A stretch of DNA of 64,000 nt from Phormidesmis sp963710175 (GCA_963710175.1 CAVPZC010000002.1:1850345-1914344), one strand, 5' to 3'; counted from the stretch's first letter, positions 9,559 through 18,223 are shown. Made by a program: numbers and translations. Notes: a model not told the origin generated them from the sequence alone.

Positions 9559-11268
9559 CTAAAATAGTCGGTATTCTAGGGAGAAGTGAATGCCGCTCTC
9601 TTGCAAGCTGTTGCCTTCGTCACCAGTATTGACCAACGGAATGCCGATGTCGAGGCGCGTATTGAAGCGATCGCCCATCTGCCACAGCGCCCCAACACCC
9701 AGCGAGGCAAGGGTAGATTGCTCTAGCTGTGGGGTCGAAGCATTCCAGCTGTAGCCCACATCTACAAACGGCACAATCTGAAGCAGTCCGTCCACGGCGG
9801 GGACGCGCAGCACCGGAAACCGAACCTCTGAAGAGAGCAGGATGCCGCTGTCGGCAAGCAGCGTATTTTGCCGGTAGCCTCGGACGGTTCGAGACCCGCC
9901 TAACCCAAGTTGTTCCAATGGAACCAGACTGTCGGTAGCCAGCTGCATGTCGCCGCGTACTAGAAACAACAGATCTTCGTCCAGCAGGCGCACCCACTGG
10001 GCCTGACTCCGCCAGGCAAAGAAGCGGCTGTCGGGGCCTTCATCGCTAACGGTGGCATCGAAACTGCCCAGCCCCAGGCTGAACTGCGATCGCACTGCAA
10101 ATACCTGACTGGCTCCCTGTTGGGTCCATTCCTGAGCAAATCGCAGGGCCGAAATCCGGGTGCGCCCGTCCTCATCAGCGCCCAGCGTTTGAAAAGGAAG
10201 GGACTCGCCCAGAATGCTCTCTAAAAACTCACTTTCGCTCTCTCGCCGGGAAGTGGTGAAGCTCAAGGCAAACTCCTGCGCTGGCGTGCGAATCACCGGC
10301 TGGCGATAGGTCAGCTCGTAGAAGCGAGACTGAGATTGAATGTCGAGAAAATTAAACGGGTCTTCGATTACCTCACTATCGGTAAAGCCTACATTCGCCG
10401 CTAGCGTGCCGCCCGTCGCGTTCAGGGGAATGCGGTAGCTAGCATCGACGGTGTTACTCCCTTCGGTGTTGGTATAGCCAACGCTGATCTGATCGCCAAA
10501 CCCCAGCAGATTGCCGTAGCTCAAGGTTGCGCCGCGCTGAAAGCTGCCTACGCTCGGTGAGCGGCTATTGTCGAGCTGTAGGGTCACGTCAAACGTATCG
10601 GCCTCGACCACCACCACATTGAGAATGCTGCTGCCTGGCTGCACGCCCGCCGACAGCTCGGCTGAAACAGTGTCAATCAGTGGGTCAAGCTGAAGCAGCT
10701 GAAGGGCATTGAGCAGTTCGCCCGTATTGAGAACGGGCGTCGCGGCCCGCCGCAATCGTTGCCGCGCGTAGCCTGGATTGAGCCGCCCGCTCACCTCAAC
10801 GTTGATAGTTTCGAGCTGGCCTTCGATCACCTGAATGGTGACCACACCCTCGGTCAGCGTTTGGGGTGGAATCACTGCGCCAGAGGTAACGTAGCCCGCG
10901 TCAACGTAGCGCTGGGTGACGGCAGACCGGGCCTGAAGCAGCTCAGTAAAAGAGAGCGCTCGCCCGGTGTAGGGAGCCAGTACAGCCTCTAGCGCGTCGT
11001 TACTGATGACGGTGTTACCCTCAACCACAAAGCGCTCCACGAGAATCTCAGCGGGGACATCGCGAGTCGGCGGCGGTGCAGGCTCCGTTGAAGGCGGGGT
11101 TAATAGCTCCTCCGGAGAGGGTAAGGGCGTGAACTCCGGCTGGGGTAAGGGCTGGGTGGAAGGGGGCTCGGCGACCTGAGCAATCGGCGAAAACTGTTCA
11201 AGCGCAGGCGTCAATTCAACAGAAGAAGGAACGACAATCAGGCTTTGTGCCAGCAGCGCAGTGAGCAT
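9559..11268 (-). CDS. ShlB/FhaC/HecB (TpsB) outer-membrane two-partner secretion transporter
   Basis: A 569-residue Omp85-superfamily beta-barrel that would export a TpsA exoprotein across the outer membrane. After a signal-like start and a Pro-rich linker (about residues 35-72) comes a POTRA_2 domain (ILVERFVVEGNTVIS through GVVTIQVIEGQLETINVEVSG). The barrel follows, with the conserved lid-loop motif GGSRTVRGYRQNTLLADSG. The chain ends in EYRLF, the C-terminal aromatic expected for BAM targeting. No TpsA (filamentous haemagglutinin-like) gene lies in the window. It is divergent from the sigma/DUF1822/CHAT set; in cyanobacteria such gene sets often occur together. Confidence 0.88.
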   Translation of the reverse strand: MLTALLAQSLIVVPSSVELTPALEQFSPIAQVAEPPSTQPLPQPEFTPLPSPEELLTPPSTEPAPPPTRDVPAEILVERFVVEGNTVISNDALEAVLAPYTGRALSFTELLQARSAVTQRYVDAGYVTSGAVIPPQTLTEGVVTIQVIEGQLETINVEVSGRLNPGYARQRLRRAATPVLNTGELLNALQLLQLDPLIDTVSAELSAGVQPGSSILNVVVVEADTFDVTLQLDNSRSPSVGSFQRGATLSYGNLLGFGDQISVGYTNTEGSNTVDASYRIPLNATGGTLAANVGFTDSEVIEDPFNFLDIQSQSRFYELTYRQPVIRTPAQEFALSFTTSRRESESEFLESILGESLPFQTLGADEDGRTRISALRFAQEWTQQGASQVFAVRSQFSLGLGSFDATVSDEGPDSRFFAWRSQAQWVRLLDEDLLFLVRGDMQLATDSLVPLEQLGLGGSRTVRGYRQNTLLADSGILLSSEVRFPVLRVPAVDGLLQIVPFVDVGYSWNASTPQLEQSTLASLGVGALWQMGDRFNTRLDIGIPLVNTGDEGNSLQESGIHFSLEYRLF

Positions 11269-11626
11269 GTTTAAAGTTGTTTTTATTTGAAGATATCAGT
11301 CCGATTGATCAACAAGCGCTATCAGTTACCCTCAATAACACCCCTCAGTTTGTCCTGACTCAGCGAGCTTGATGATATAGCAAAGTAAGGATGCATTCTT
11401 GCTTTGTTAGTCAAGTTGCCTATTGTCAGATAGCGGTTTCAGCCGATAAAAGTGTCCTAAGCAACTCGACAGGAGCTATAGTTCTGCCGCAGGGTAAAGA
11501 TCACAGGCATTGATAGTAGTCTACACGGAGAAACTGCGCGAACCTACCCTGTGCAGCGCCAGCAGTCTAGATTTCTAGCATGGACACCCTCTAAGATAGG
11601 TCGTACCTTTCTGACGCCTTGCCGCT
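11269..11626. other. Intergenic region, 358 bp, with one two-hairpin element
   Basis: Divergent upstream region of the TpsB and sigma-like genes. Its middle third is the MITE-like element listed separately (11376-11481). The remainder should hold promoters for both genes; I found no clear operator. Confidence 0.5.
11376..11481 (+). repeat. Two-hairpin MITE-like element, copy A
   Basis: The 106-bp unit begins TATAGC and ends GCTATA. Inside, hairpin 1 has arms AAAGTAAG and CTTGCTTT around a GATGCATT loop. Hairpin 2 has arms of about 10 bp (CAAGTTGCC side and GGCAACTCG-like side). Copy B at 28124-28228 is nearly identical on the other strand. TA at each outer end is compatible with a TA target duplication as used by IS630/Tc1 elements. 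Confidence 0.75.
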
Positions 11627-12856
11627 ATGCTGAAACGTGCCCTGGTCACTGAGCAATTTTCGACTTTTGTCGAACTAGCGGATGAGCGGTTCAGCCAGTG
11701 GGTTCCGGACGGGCGACTGACGCGAAGCATGGCGGCAGCCCTGGATCGTTTTCATGAACAAAGCGGGCGTTCTGTTGAAGAGAGGGCGCTGCCTGAGTTC
11801 TGGACGGTCTACTGGCATCAGTGCTGGTGTGAAAGTCGCTCAGCGCGGGAGGTCGGTATCTCGTACGGTCATCTGGCCGCGTTTGTGCAAGAAGCCTGCT
11901 ACTGGGCGGCTCAGAAGACTACCTCTTTTTCCAGCAGCCAGTACACGCTAGCTGACTACTTTCAGGTGGCGATCGCCCGCCTCGATACCGTACTCAAGTC
12001 CTTTTCCCCAGAGCGAGGGTCCCGGCTTGATGCCTACGCGCACACCGCCTTTAAGAACATTATTCGCGAGACCCTGCGACAGCAAAAGGAAATCAATATT
12101 TGCAGTGACTGGGCACTGCTGCTGCGGATTAGCCAAAAACGCCTGGCGGAATCGCTGCGGGCGGCAGGGCAGGCGGATATTGACCCGTCGGTGCTGGTTT
12201 GGCGCTGCTTCAAGGCCGCCTATGAACCCTCACATCACACGACTCGACAGCTAGATCAGGCTGATGCGGATATTTGGCAGGCGATCGCCCGCGAATATGG
12301 CCAACAGCGGCAAACCCTGACCCCGGTGCCACCTAGCGCCAATGTTAAAGCGCTGATGCAGCAGTTGCGCCGCTGTGCTGCCGCCGCTCGCACCTACCTT
12401 TACCCCAAAACGGCCTCGTTAAACGCTCCCCAGCCCGGTCGAGACAGCGGCGAAGTGCAGGACAGCCTACCGAGCCCGGCGGCGGATTCTCTTTTGGATG
12501 CGATGGTGGCGGCAGAGGAGACGACCGCTCGCCGCCAGCAGCAGAGCGCGATGAACCAGGTGCTGTGCGAGGCCCTGCTACAGCTTTCGGACGAGGCACA
12601 GAAAATTTTGACCCTGTACTACCGAGAGAATCAAACGCAGCAGCAGATTGCTCAAACGCTGGCGGTTAAGCAATATACGGTGTCGCGCCGGTTGAGCAAG
12701 GCCCGAGAGTCAATGCTCAAACAAATTGCCATTTGGAGCCGCGATACCCTGCATATTTCGCTGACGTCGGACATATTGACAGGTATCAATACCGTGCTCG
12801 AAGAGTGGTTGCAGTGCCACTATGGCGCACTTAACCCGGAGGAAACCCTGCTATGA
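11627..12856 (+). CDS. Sigma-70-like factor of the DUF1822/CHAT gene set
   Basis: A 409-residue product. Residues about 105-150 (YFQVAIARLDTVLKSFSPER and FKNIIRETLRQQ) resemble sigma region 2, the core-binding and -10 region. Residues about 335-390 (ALLQLSDEAQKILTLYYREN and QQQIAQTLAVKQYTVSRRLS) form region 4 with a helix-turn-helix. The long middle part (150-330) is not a recognisable region 3. It overlaps the next gene by 4 bp (ATGA), so the two are probably co-translated. I infer that it directs transcription of the envelope/CHAT cluster; the promoter target is unknown. Confidence 0.75.
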   Translation: MLKRALVTEQFSTFVELADERFSQWVPDGRLTRSMAAALDRFHEQSGRSVEERALPEFWTVYWHQCWCESRSAREVGISYGHLAAFVQEACYWAAQKTTSFSSSQYTLADYFQVAIARLDTVLKSFSPERGSRLDAYAHTAFKNIIRETLRQQKEINICSDWALLLRISQKRLAESLRAAGQADIDPSVLVWRCFKAAYEPSHHTTRQLDQADADIWQAIAREYGQQRQTLTPVPPSANVKALMQQLRRCAAAARTYLYPKTASLNAPQPGRDSGEVQDSLPSPAADSLLDAMVAAEETTARRQQQSAMNQVLCEALLQLSDEAQKILTLYYRENQTQQQIAQTLAVKQYTVSRRLSKARESMLKQIAIWSRDTLHISLTSDILTGINTVLEEWLQCHYGALNPEETLL

Positions 12857-13748
12857 CCCTACTCAGTTCTGCCAGCCACATTTTGCTTGAAGCCGATCCG
12901 GTTCAAGCCAGTGAGAACTGGCAGGTGCAGATCAATCGGCTCTGTTTAGACGGAGTTGCCCCCTGGCTGGCTGACGAGTTTGGGGTGAGCGCCCGGCAGC
13001 TGGATTGGACGGCGAGGCCGTGACTGATTTGGCGATTTTGCCGGTGGCCCGCACGCTCGAACTGGCGGAGGCAACCCGAGTCAGTGTGCCCGACTTACCA
13101 GCGGTGCCAGCGGTGCAGCGGGAGTCGCTGGTGCAGCGGCTGACCCGCCCAGACTGTCTGATACCGCGTTTGGCGGTGCCCTTTTCGCTGTGGGGAGCGC
13201 TGCTAGAGGATGAATCTGTGCGATCGCGCCTTTCCAAACAGACCGCTACGCCACTCAGCCAGTGGCTCAGCCGCCTTACCCAGAGCGATCTCCAGCTAAG
13301 CCCCCAGCTGACTTGGGGCTGGCAAACCCCGGCGTCGCTGCTGCCCGGCCCGCAGGGGGCAATGGCCCTGCGGGGGGAGGATACCGCTAACGCCGTCCGG
13401 GGCGGCAAGCGCCTGACGCTAGAAATGGGGGAGACCGCAGCGGGATCTGGCAATCCGGCTGGCAACTTGGCCGGCAACCCGGCGGTGGTGCTGCTAGTCG
13501 CTGTGGAACCGGCAGCAGACCAGCGTGTGAGCGTGCAGGTGCAGCTACGGCCCGACGCTGGGGCCAGCCTGCCAGACGACCTCGAACTCAGCCTGCTCTC
13601 TCCAGCCGGTGAGGTGGTGCAGGCCGTACGCCGTCAGCCGCTAGACGACTACATTCAGCTCAAGCGGTTCCGGCTGCCGCCTGGTTACGACTTTACGATT
13701 CAGGTGCGCTCGGGTGCGCTCACCCTACAGGAGCCGTTTACGACCTGA
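12853..13748 (+). pseudogene. DUF1822 family protein, frameshifted
   Basis: The coupled ATG at 12853 reads 56 residues and stops at 13021-13023. A second frame, overlapping from about 13005 (MDGEAVTDLAILPVARTLEL), carries the rest: a 247-residue region with a C-terminal beta-rich segment (ELSLLSPAGEVVQAV and FRLPPGYDFTIQV) typical of DUF1822. The break is a single apparent indel near 13005-13020. No slippery heptamer is evident, so I favour mutation or a sequence error over programmed frameshifting. DUF1822 proteins commonly sit between a sigma-like factor and a CHAT protein in cyanobacteria; their biochemical role is unknown. Confidence 0.65.
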
Positions 13749-13783
13749 GCTTAGGCCGGGTTTACGGAACAGCAGAACCGATT

Positions 13784-15253
13784 ATGAAACAGCGCGCACT
13801 GCTCACATTGGGGCCAGGAGACTGGCAGCAGGGATTTGCTAGCGTCACTCTACAGCTTTGGGAGGCGGGTAGCAGTACGCCGATGCAGTTCTCTGGCAGC
13901 CTGCCTGCTGCGCCCGCTCTAGACGAAATTTTTCGGCAGTGGCGATCGCTCTACATAGCCCTCTACGGCAGCTGCGGCGTTTGGCGACAGGCGGCGACAC
14001 TCCCCAGGCTCCGGGCGGCGAGTGTGCCTGACGATTTCCCGATTGAAATTGACGAAGATGGCGTGACTAACGTCTCGATTGCTGAGTTTGAACAGCTCGG
14101 GCAGGAGTTGCGACAGCAGCTCAACGGCTGGCTAGAGTCAGAGACTTTTCGCCCGGTAGACCGCCAGCTGCGCACGCACCTGTCGCGCAGTGACGAGATT
14201 CGCATCATTCTGGCAGCCGAGAATCTGATCGCGCTGCGCTACCCGTGGCATCTCTGGCAGCTGTTTGAGGACTATCCTCGCTCGGAGCTGGCGCTGAGCC
14301 CTCTGAACTATCAGCGCTCGGTCAAAAATCTCCAAGCGAAGGCACACAACCGGGTCGCAGTGCTAGCGGTAATGGGCAACGCCGAGGGTATTGATGTGGG
14401 CCGCGATCAGCAGATTCTCTCGGCGCTGCCCGGCGCAGAGGTGACTCTGCTGGCTGAGCCTAGTCTAGGCGACTTGCAGGAGCGGCTCTGGCATGGCTCC
14501 TGGGATATTCTCTTTTTTGCTGGGCATAGCTCTAGTGAGCACCAGGGCGTGCTACAGCTTAACCAGACCGACGTGATTACGCTAATGCAGCTCAAGTACG
14601 CGCTGCGGACGGCGATCGCGCAAGGGCTACAGCTAGCAATTTTCAACTCCTGCGACGGGCTAGGGCTAGCCTGGGATTTGGCCGATCTGCACATTCCTCA
14701 GATCATTGTCATGCGGGAGGCCGTGCCAGATACGGTGGCTCACGCTTTTTTGAAACACTTTTTGACCGCCTTTGCCGCCAACCAGCCCCTTTACCTGGCC
14801 GTTCGCGCTGCCCGTGAACAGCTGCAACCGCTGGAGTCACTGTGTCCCTGCGCTACCTGGCTGCCGGTGATTGTACATAATCCGGCAGAGGGGGTGACAA
14901 GCTGGCAAGACTTGCGGGGACCGACGGCTGCTGCTGCGCCCGTTGCCCCCGCGCTGGCAGACCGCTTGGTCTCTGCGCCGCTGCCAGCCAGCTCAAAGAC
15001 ATTACAGCGCCTTAGGTCACTCTGGATGCCGCTGCTGTCTACCGCGACCATCGTCGCGCTGCGGCTGATGGGCGGGCTGCAATCAGCAGAGCTGTCGGCG
15101 TTAGATCGCCTGATGCGGCTGCGGCCTGCGGAGCTACCGGATCCGCGCTTGCTCGTTGTTACCATCGGCGAGGCCGACATTCAGGCCCAGCCTCAGGCTA
15201 ATCCTGTAGGGGTTTCAAATGCCCTCTCGAGTTTACTGGGTTGTAGCCGATAA
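13784..15253 (+). CDS. CHAT-domain protein with truncated CHASE2 sensor
   Basis: A 489-residue product. The CHAT (caspase-like peptidase) domain occupies roughly residues 180-375, with likely catalytic His248 in LFFAGHSSSEHQG and Cys290 in LAIFNSCDGLGLAWD. After a Pro/Ala linker a membrane helix (LLSTATIVALRLMGG) starts a CHASE2 extracytoplasmic sensor (LDRLMRLRPAELPDPRLLVV). This ends after about 50 residues, whereas CHASE2 is normally around 250-300 residues plus more helices. The stop lies within a 120-bp inverted-repeat element at 15199-15318, so the end looks like insertion damage. The protease half may still fold, but sensing and membrane topology are probably lost. Confidence 0.8.
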   Translation: MKQRALLTLGPGDWQQGFASVTLQLWEAGSSTPMQFSGSLPAAPALDEIFRQWRSLYIALYGSCGVWRQAATLPRLRAASVPDDFPIEIDEDGVTNVSIAEFEQLGQELRQQLNGWLESETFRPVDRQLRTHLSRSDEIRIILAAENLIALRYPWHLWQLFEDYPRSELALSPLNYQRSVKNLQAKAHNRVAVLAVMGNAEGIDVGRDQQILSALPGAEVTLLAEPSLGDLQERLWHGSWDILFFAGHSSSEHQGVLQLNQTDVITLMQLKYALRTAIAQGLQLAIFNSCDGLGLAWDLADLHIPQIIVMREAVPDTVAHAFLKHFLTAFAANQPLYLAVRAAREQLQPLESLCPCATWLPVIVHNPAEGVTSWQDLRGPTAAAAPVAPALADRLVSAPLPASSKTLQRLRSLWMPLLSTATIVALRLMGGLQSAELSALDRLMRLRPAELPDPRLLVVTIGEADIQAQPQANPVGVSNALSSLLGCSR

Positions 15254-15318
15254 GCCGCCCAAAACGCGATCACGAGATCCTTGTGAAAAGGGGGTTCTAC
15301 AAAACCCCTACAAGATTA
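15199..15318. repeat. 120-bp element with 17-bp terminal inverted repeats in the CHAT/CHASE2 gene
   Basis: The left end TAATCCTGTAGGGGTTT (15199-15215) is matched in reverse complement at 15302-15318 with one mismatch. No coding capacity. It contains the stop codon of the CHAT/CHASE2 gene. The CHASE2 homology does not resume beyond it, so a deletion accompanied or followed insertion. Confidence 0.6.
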
Positions 15319-15608
15319 GCTCCCAGCGGGAGAGGGCTAGGGTGAAGTTTGACTGTTAATACCTGTTAATACCTACAGAGCTAAGCATAGCGAAGCGCGG
15401 ATGCATTCGCGCTTCGCGGAGCACTTTGCCTGCTGCTATATATGGCTTACAGTCAGTAATGCTGCATGAAGCAAAGTGCCGGAAGCTATAGCTAGCTAGC
15501 GTGCGTATAGTCCAAGGGGAACGCCACGCCCCAAGAGCAGGCTATCTTGTGAGAGACGCTACCGCACGCCGCTGTCTTCTTTCGGGAAGAGATGTCCTCG
15601 ATGAGCAG
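15254..15608. other. Intergenic region between CHAT gene and isiX, 355 bp
   Basis: Filled with repeats: the right part of the 120-bp inverted-repeat element, a short dispersed motif (CTCCCAGCGGGAGAGGGCTAG at about 15320-15340), and two-hairpin element copy C at 15386-15490. The genes converge here, so both 3' ends fall in repeats. No clear rho-independent terminator with a T-run was seen. Confidence 0.5.
15386..15490 (+). repeat. Two-hairpin MITE-like element, copy C
   Basis: Same layout as copies A and B but with different stems. Hairpin 1 is GCGAAGCGCG / CGCGCTTCGC around a GATGCATT loop, and hairpin 2 is CACTTTGC / GCAAAGTG. The right end is GCTATA; the left end is CATAGC (one change from TATAGC). 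Pairing is kept although the stem sequence differs from A. Confidence 0.65.
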
Positions 15609-17039
15609 CTACTGAGACTTAGGTTCGTAAACGATGGTTTCGATGGGTTGAGAATACGCAGATGGCTTTGTCACTAATTTTTCTGGTTTCTCGTACAGAC
15701 GTTCCGAGCCGCTTTTGCCATATCCAAATAAGGATTTAGCCTCAGATTTGTCTCGCTTAACAGATTGGTAGAACGTGTCTTTTTGGAGCTGATAAGCCGT
15801 CTGGTACAGCGTTTTTTCGACGCCGTTGACAGTAGTCAAATCGGGCCGAGAAATCCCTTGCACAGGCTGATAGAAAGAATCCTCGTCGGGCTGTTCTATT
15901 TGAAACCAGGGTTTGGCCTCAGCCTCTGGCAATCCGTATCTCAGCGCCGCAGCGGAGCCGGGCTGTAACAGCTCTGAGCGCTGATAAGCCAGCGTGGGGT
16001 TGTCACTGGCTGCAATCTGATTTCGCTTCCAGTTTTCTAGCACGCTGCTGATGTCGAAGCCTGCTGCCCGTTGGAAGTGCCATAGGCCGCCTTGCAAGAA
16101 GAAAAAGGCCAGATAGAAGTGAGAATTTGCCAACCAGACACGGCTAGAATATCCGCTAGCTAAGGTTGGTTGAGCCTCGAAATAGCGCGGCAAAAATGAC
16201 GACTTTAGTTCCAGGGTAGGCCCGTAGAATTTCTCAGGATAGGCCAGAGAATCAAAGCCGCAGTAATAGGAGGCCGCAAAGCCTGCGATCGCAATCCCAA
16301 ACAGCGAGTAAGCTAAGATGCCATCTCCCGAGAAGAAGAAAAACCGCTTAACCCATCGGAAAGGGGGCACCAAGATGTGCCAAATTCCCCCAACAAACAA
16401 TAGACCAGCGACATAGATATGCCCGCCGACTAGATCTTCTAGGCTGCGGACATCGAACAGATGCGTCCTGTAGTCCCAAATAACAGCCGGGTCAAGCATC
16501 GGCTCAGTGACCAGCCGGACTGAGTCTGAGTAGGCATCATAGAGCCCTCCAAAAGACTGCGCTTTGGCCACGAGCAGCAGCGCGCCGCCGCCCAAAAAGA
16601 GGAGATGATGTCCTAGAATAAGGCCGAGCTTTCCAGCGTCCTGCCACTCAAAATCAAACTTGGCCGCTTTTTTGGGGGCGGCGGCCAAGCTGGGAGGCAG
16701 CTGAGTATAGTGAAAATAAGCGCCGCCCGCCAATACGACGGCAGCCACTAGATGAATGGCCCCAATCGAAAACCAGACGCCGGTATCCACAATGGTGCCA
16801 TCTGAGCTGAGGCCCCAGCCCTCAGTCGCCAAATGGGGCAACAGGATTAGCCCCTGGGTGAAAAGCGGCGAATCGGGGGAATAAACAGCCAGCTCAAACA
16901 GGGTAAAGGCCCCAGCCCACAGCATGATCAGGGCAGCCTGAGCGACGTGAGCAACAATAAACGAATTAGAGAGATTGATAAATCGGGCATTTCCTGCCCA
17001 CCAGGGATATCGTTCCTGGGTTTTGCTAGAAGCGTACAT
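15609..17039 (-). CDS. isiX: CP43-like chlorophyll a-binding antenna protein (IsiX/IsiA-Pcb family) with C-terminal extension
   Basis: Thylakoid light-harvesting protein of the six-helix IsiA/Pcb/CP43 family, 476 residues. The N-terminal WWAGNARFINLSNSFIVAHV is diagnostic. Chlorophyll-ligand histidines recur in each helix (HLATEGWG, GHHLLFLGGG, HIYVAGLLFVGGIWHI, LANSHFYLAFFFLQGGLWHF). The large lumenal loop of true CP43 between helices V and VI is absent, so it is an accessory antenna. After helix VI (about residue 330) come about 145 hydrophilic residues with repeated YQ motifs (FYQPV, LYQTA, FYQSV), longer than ordinary IsiA. It lies downstream of apcD4-apcB3; that association is the reason for calling it IsiX rather than iron-stress IsiA. 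Confidence 0.85.
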   Translation of the reverse strand: MYASSKTQERYPWWAGNARFINLSNSFIVAHVAQAALIMLWAGAFTLFELAVYSPDSPLFTQGLILLPHLATEGWGLSSDGTIVDTGVWFSIGAIHLVAAVVLAGGAYFHYTQLPPSLAAAPKKAAKFDFEWQDAGKLGLILGHHLLFLGGGALLLVAKAQSFGGLYDAYSDSVRLVTEPMLDPAVIWDYRTHLFDVRSLEDLVGGHIYVAGLLFVGGIWHILVPPFRWVKRFFFFSGDGILAYSLFGIAIAGFAASYYCGFDSLAYPEKFYGPTLELKSSFLPRYFEAQPTLASGYSSRVWLANSHFYLAFFFLQGGLWHFQRAAGFDISSVLENWKRNQIAASDNPTLAYQRSELLQPGSAAALRYGLPEAEAKPWFQIEQPDEDSFYQPVQGISRPDLTTVNGVEKTLYQTAYQLQKDTFYQSVKRDKSEAKSLFGYGKSGSERLYEKPEKLVTKPSAYSQPIETIVYEPKSQ

Positions 17040-17165
17040 GGCAATAGGTTGAGCGCAATAGGGATAGTCAGCAGGGGTCTATCCGTGAGGGTAGACCCAC
17101 CGATTAGAAGGCTATAGAGTAGAAGGCCCCCAGGTTAGAGGCCCATCAATATAAAAGCCAGCCGC

Positions 17166-17651
17166 CTAGCTCAGACCTGCAATGATGTGGTCGAGATAAA
17201 CATCCATTTGTTGCCCTGCTTCAGCGCCTACTCGCTGGGTAACCACTTCCTTCATGGCCTGCACCGCTTGAATAGTGGGTTCAATCGGGACGCCCAGAGA
17301 CGAGTAGGTCTCTTTTAATCCATTCAGGATTCGCTCATCCAAAATGGAGGCGTCATCCGCCAGCATTGCATAGGTGGCATACCGCAAGAAATAGGTTAGA
17401 TCTTGCAGGCAGGCCGCATAGCGCCGGGTTGGATACATGTTGCCACCAGGGAGCGTAATGTCTCCGTATAGCAGGCTTTTCTCGACAGTTTTGCTGATAA
17501 TGCTGGCAACGTTGTCTCCAATCTGACTGGCCGCTTTAACCCGTAAAGCACCTGTTTGAAGGTATTGCTTGAGCTTGTCAAGGTCACTACTCTCTAGGTA
17601 GCTGCCTTTCTCATCAGCAGGGTTGATCAGTGAAGTAATTGTGTCTTGCAT
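17166..17651 (-). CDS. apcB3: Allophycocyanin beta subunit, ApcB3-like
   Basis: Phycobiliprotein beta chain, 161 residues from ATG 17649-17651 (MQDTITSLIN), matching the universal ApcB start. The frame is open 20 codons upstream, but that extension has no homology. The phycocyanobilin-binding Cys81 is in RRYAACLQDLTYFLRYATYA, and the Asn preceding MYPTRRY is the usual methylated-Asn site. LDERILNGLKETYSSLGVPI is highly conserved. It differs at many positions from core ApcB, as expected for a specialised paralogue. It lies 98 bp after apcD4; the usual apcAB core operon is not here. Confidence 0.85.
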   Translation of the reverse strand: MQDTITSLINPADEKGSYLESSDLDKLKQYLQTGALRVKAASQIGDNVASIISKTVEKSLLYGDITLPGGNMYPTRRYAACLQDLTYFLRYATYAMLADDASILDERILNGLKETYSSLGVPIEPTIQAVQAMKEVVTQRVGAEAGQQMDVYLDHIIAGLS

Positions 17652-17749
17652 GGTTGGTTTATGTTTTTGAAAATGTGGACTTCTGGCTGAAAGCGGTTGT
17701 GCCTTAGCCATTCCTCAGCTCCAGAGTTTGAAAAAAAAAGGGGCCGGTC

Positions 17750-18223
17750 TTAAAAAGCCCGGACGAGCTGGTCGAAGTAAGGACCAGCTAAGGCAGCTTC
17801 TTCAGTACTTAAGAGACCCATGGCAGATTGCTTCAAGCAGCGCATTGCCAGCTTTAAATTGTTTAAGGGAACGTTTAGCGAGACGTACATATCGCGCATT
17901 CCATCCAAGCCAATATCTTCTAAGGGCTTAGAATTCCCGGCTAGTACGCAATAGCTCACCAGGCGGATATACCATCCTTGATCTCGCTGGCAAAGGGCGG
18001 TTTTTTGCTTGTCACCGCGATTGCTAGGCGTGTTTGGGCACTGAGCCCAAAATCTTTTGCTGCCTTCATCAACAATTCTTTGTTGATTTGCGGCGAGCTT
18101 TTGAGCAGCGCTAAGCCGCACACCACTGTCATTAAAAAAATCTTGGAGCTGAGTCAGCTCGGCACTACCCAAAAAACGGTCAGCACGATCTGACTGAGCA
18201 ATCACTTTAGCTACGATACTCAT
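17750..18223 (-). CDS. apcD4: Allophycocyanin alpha-type subunit, ApcD4-like (far-red-type)
   Basis: Phycobiliprotein alpha chain, 157 residues. MSIVAKVIAQSDRADRFLG and ELTQLQDFF are typical of ApcA/ApcD. The bilin-binding Cys is Cys78 in KTALCQRDQGWYIRLVSYC. The Trp-Tyr pair after the Cys differs from ordinary ApcA and fits an ApcD-type, red-shifted subunit. A strong AGGAGGT site precedes the ATG. Pairing with an ApcB3-like gene and isiX matches the known low-light cluster in which ApcD4/ApcB3 form far-red-absorbing helical allophycocyanin. The ApcD4 assignment rests on synteny plus family features; a tree would settle it. Confidence 0.8.
   Translation of the reverse strand: MSIVAKVIAQSDRADRFLGSAELTQLQDFFNDSGVRLSAAQKLAANQQRIVDEGSKRFWAQCPNTPSNRGDKQKTALCQRDQGWYIRLVSYCVLAGNSKPLEDIGLDGMRDMYVSLNVPLNNLKLAMRCLKQSAMGLLSTEEAALAGPYFDQLVRAF

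Noticed and set aside
12853..13030. Programmed frameshift in DUF1822
   Set aside because: No slippery heptamer or stimulating structure is evident at the break, and the neighbouring CHAT/CHASE2 gene is also damaged.
15609..17039. Iron-stress IsiA or true CP43 (PsbC)
   Set aside because: The large lumenal loop of CP43 is missing, no flavodoxin (isiB) gene follows, and the gene is linked to apcD4-apcB3.
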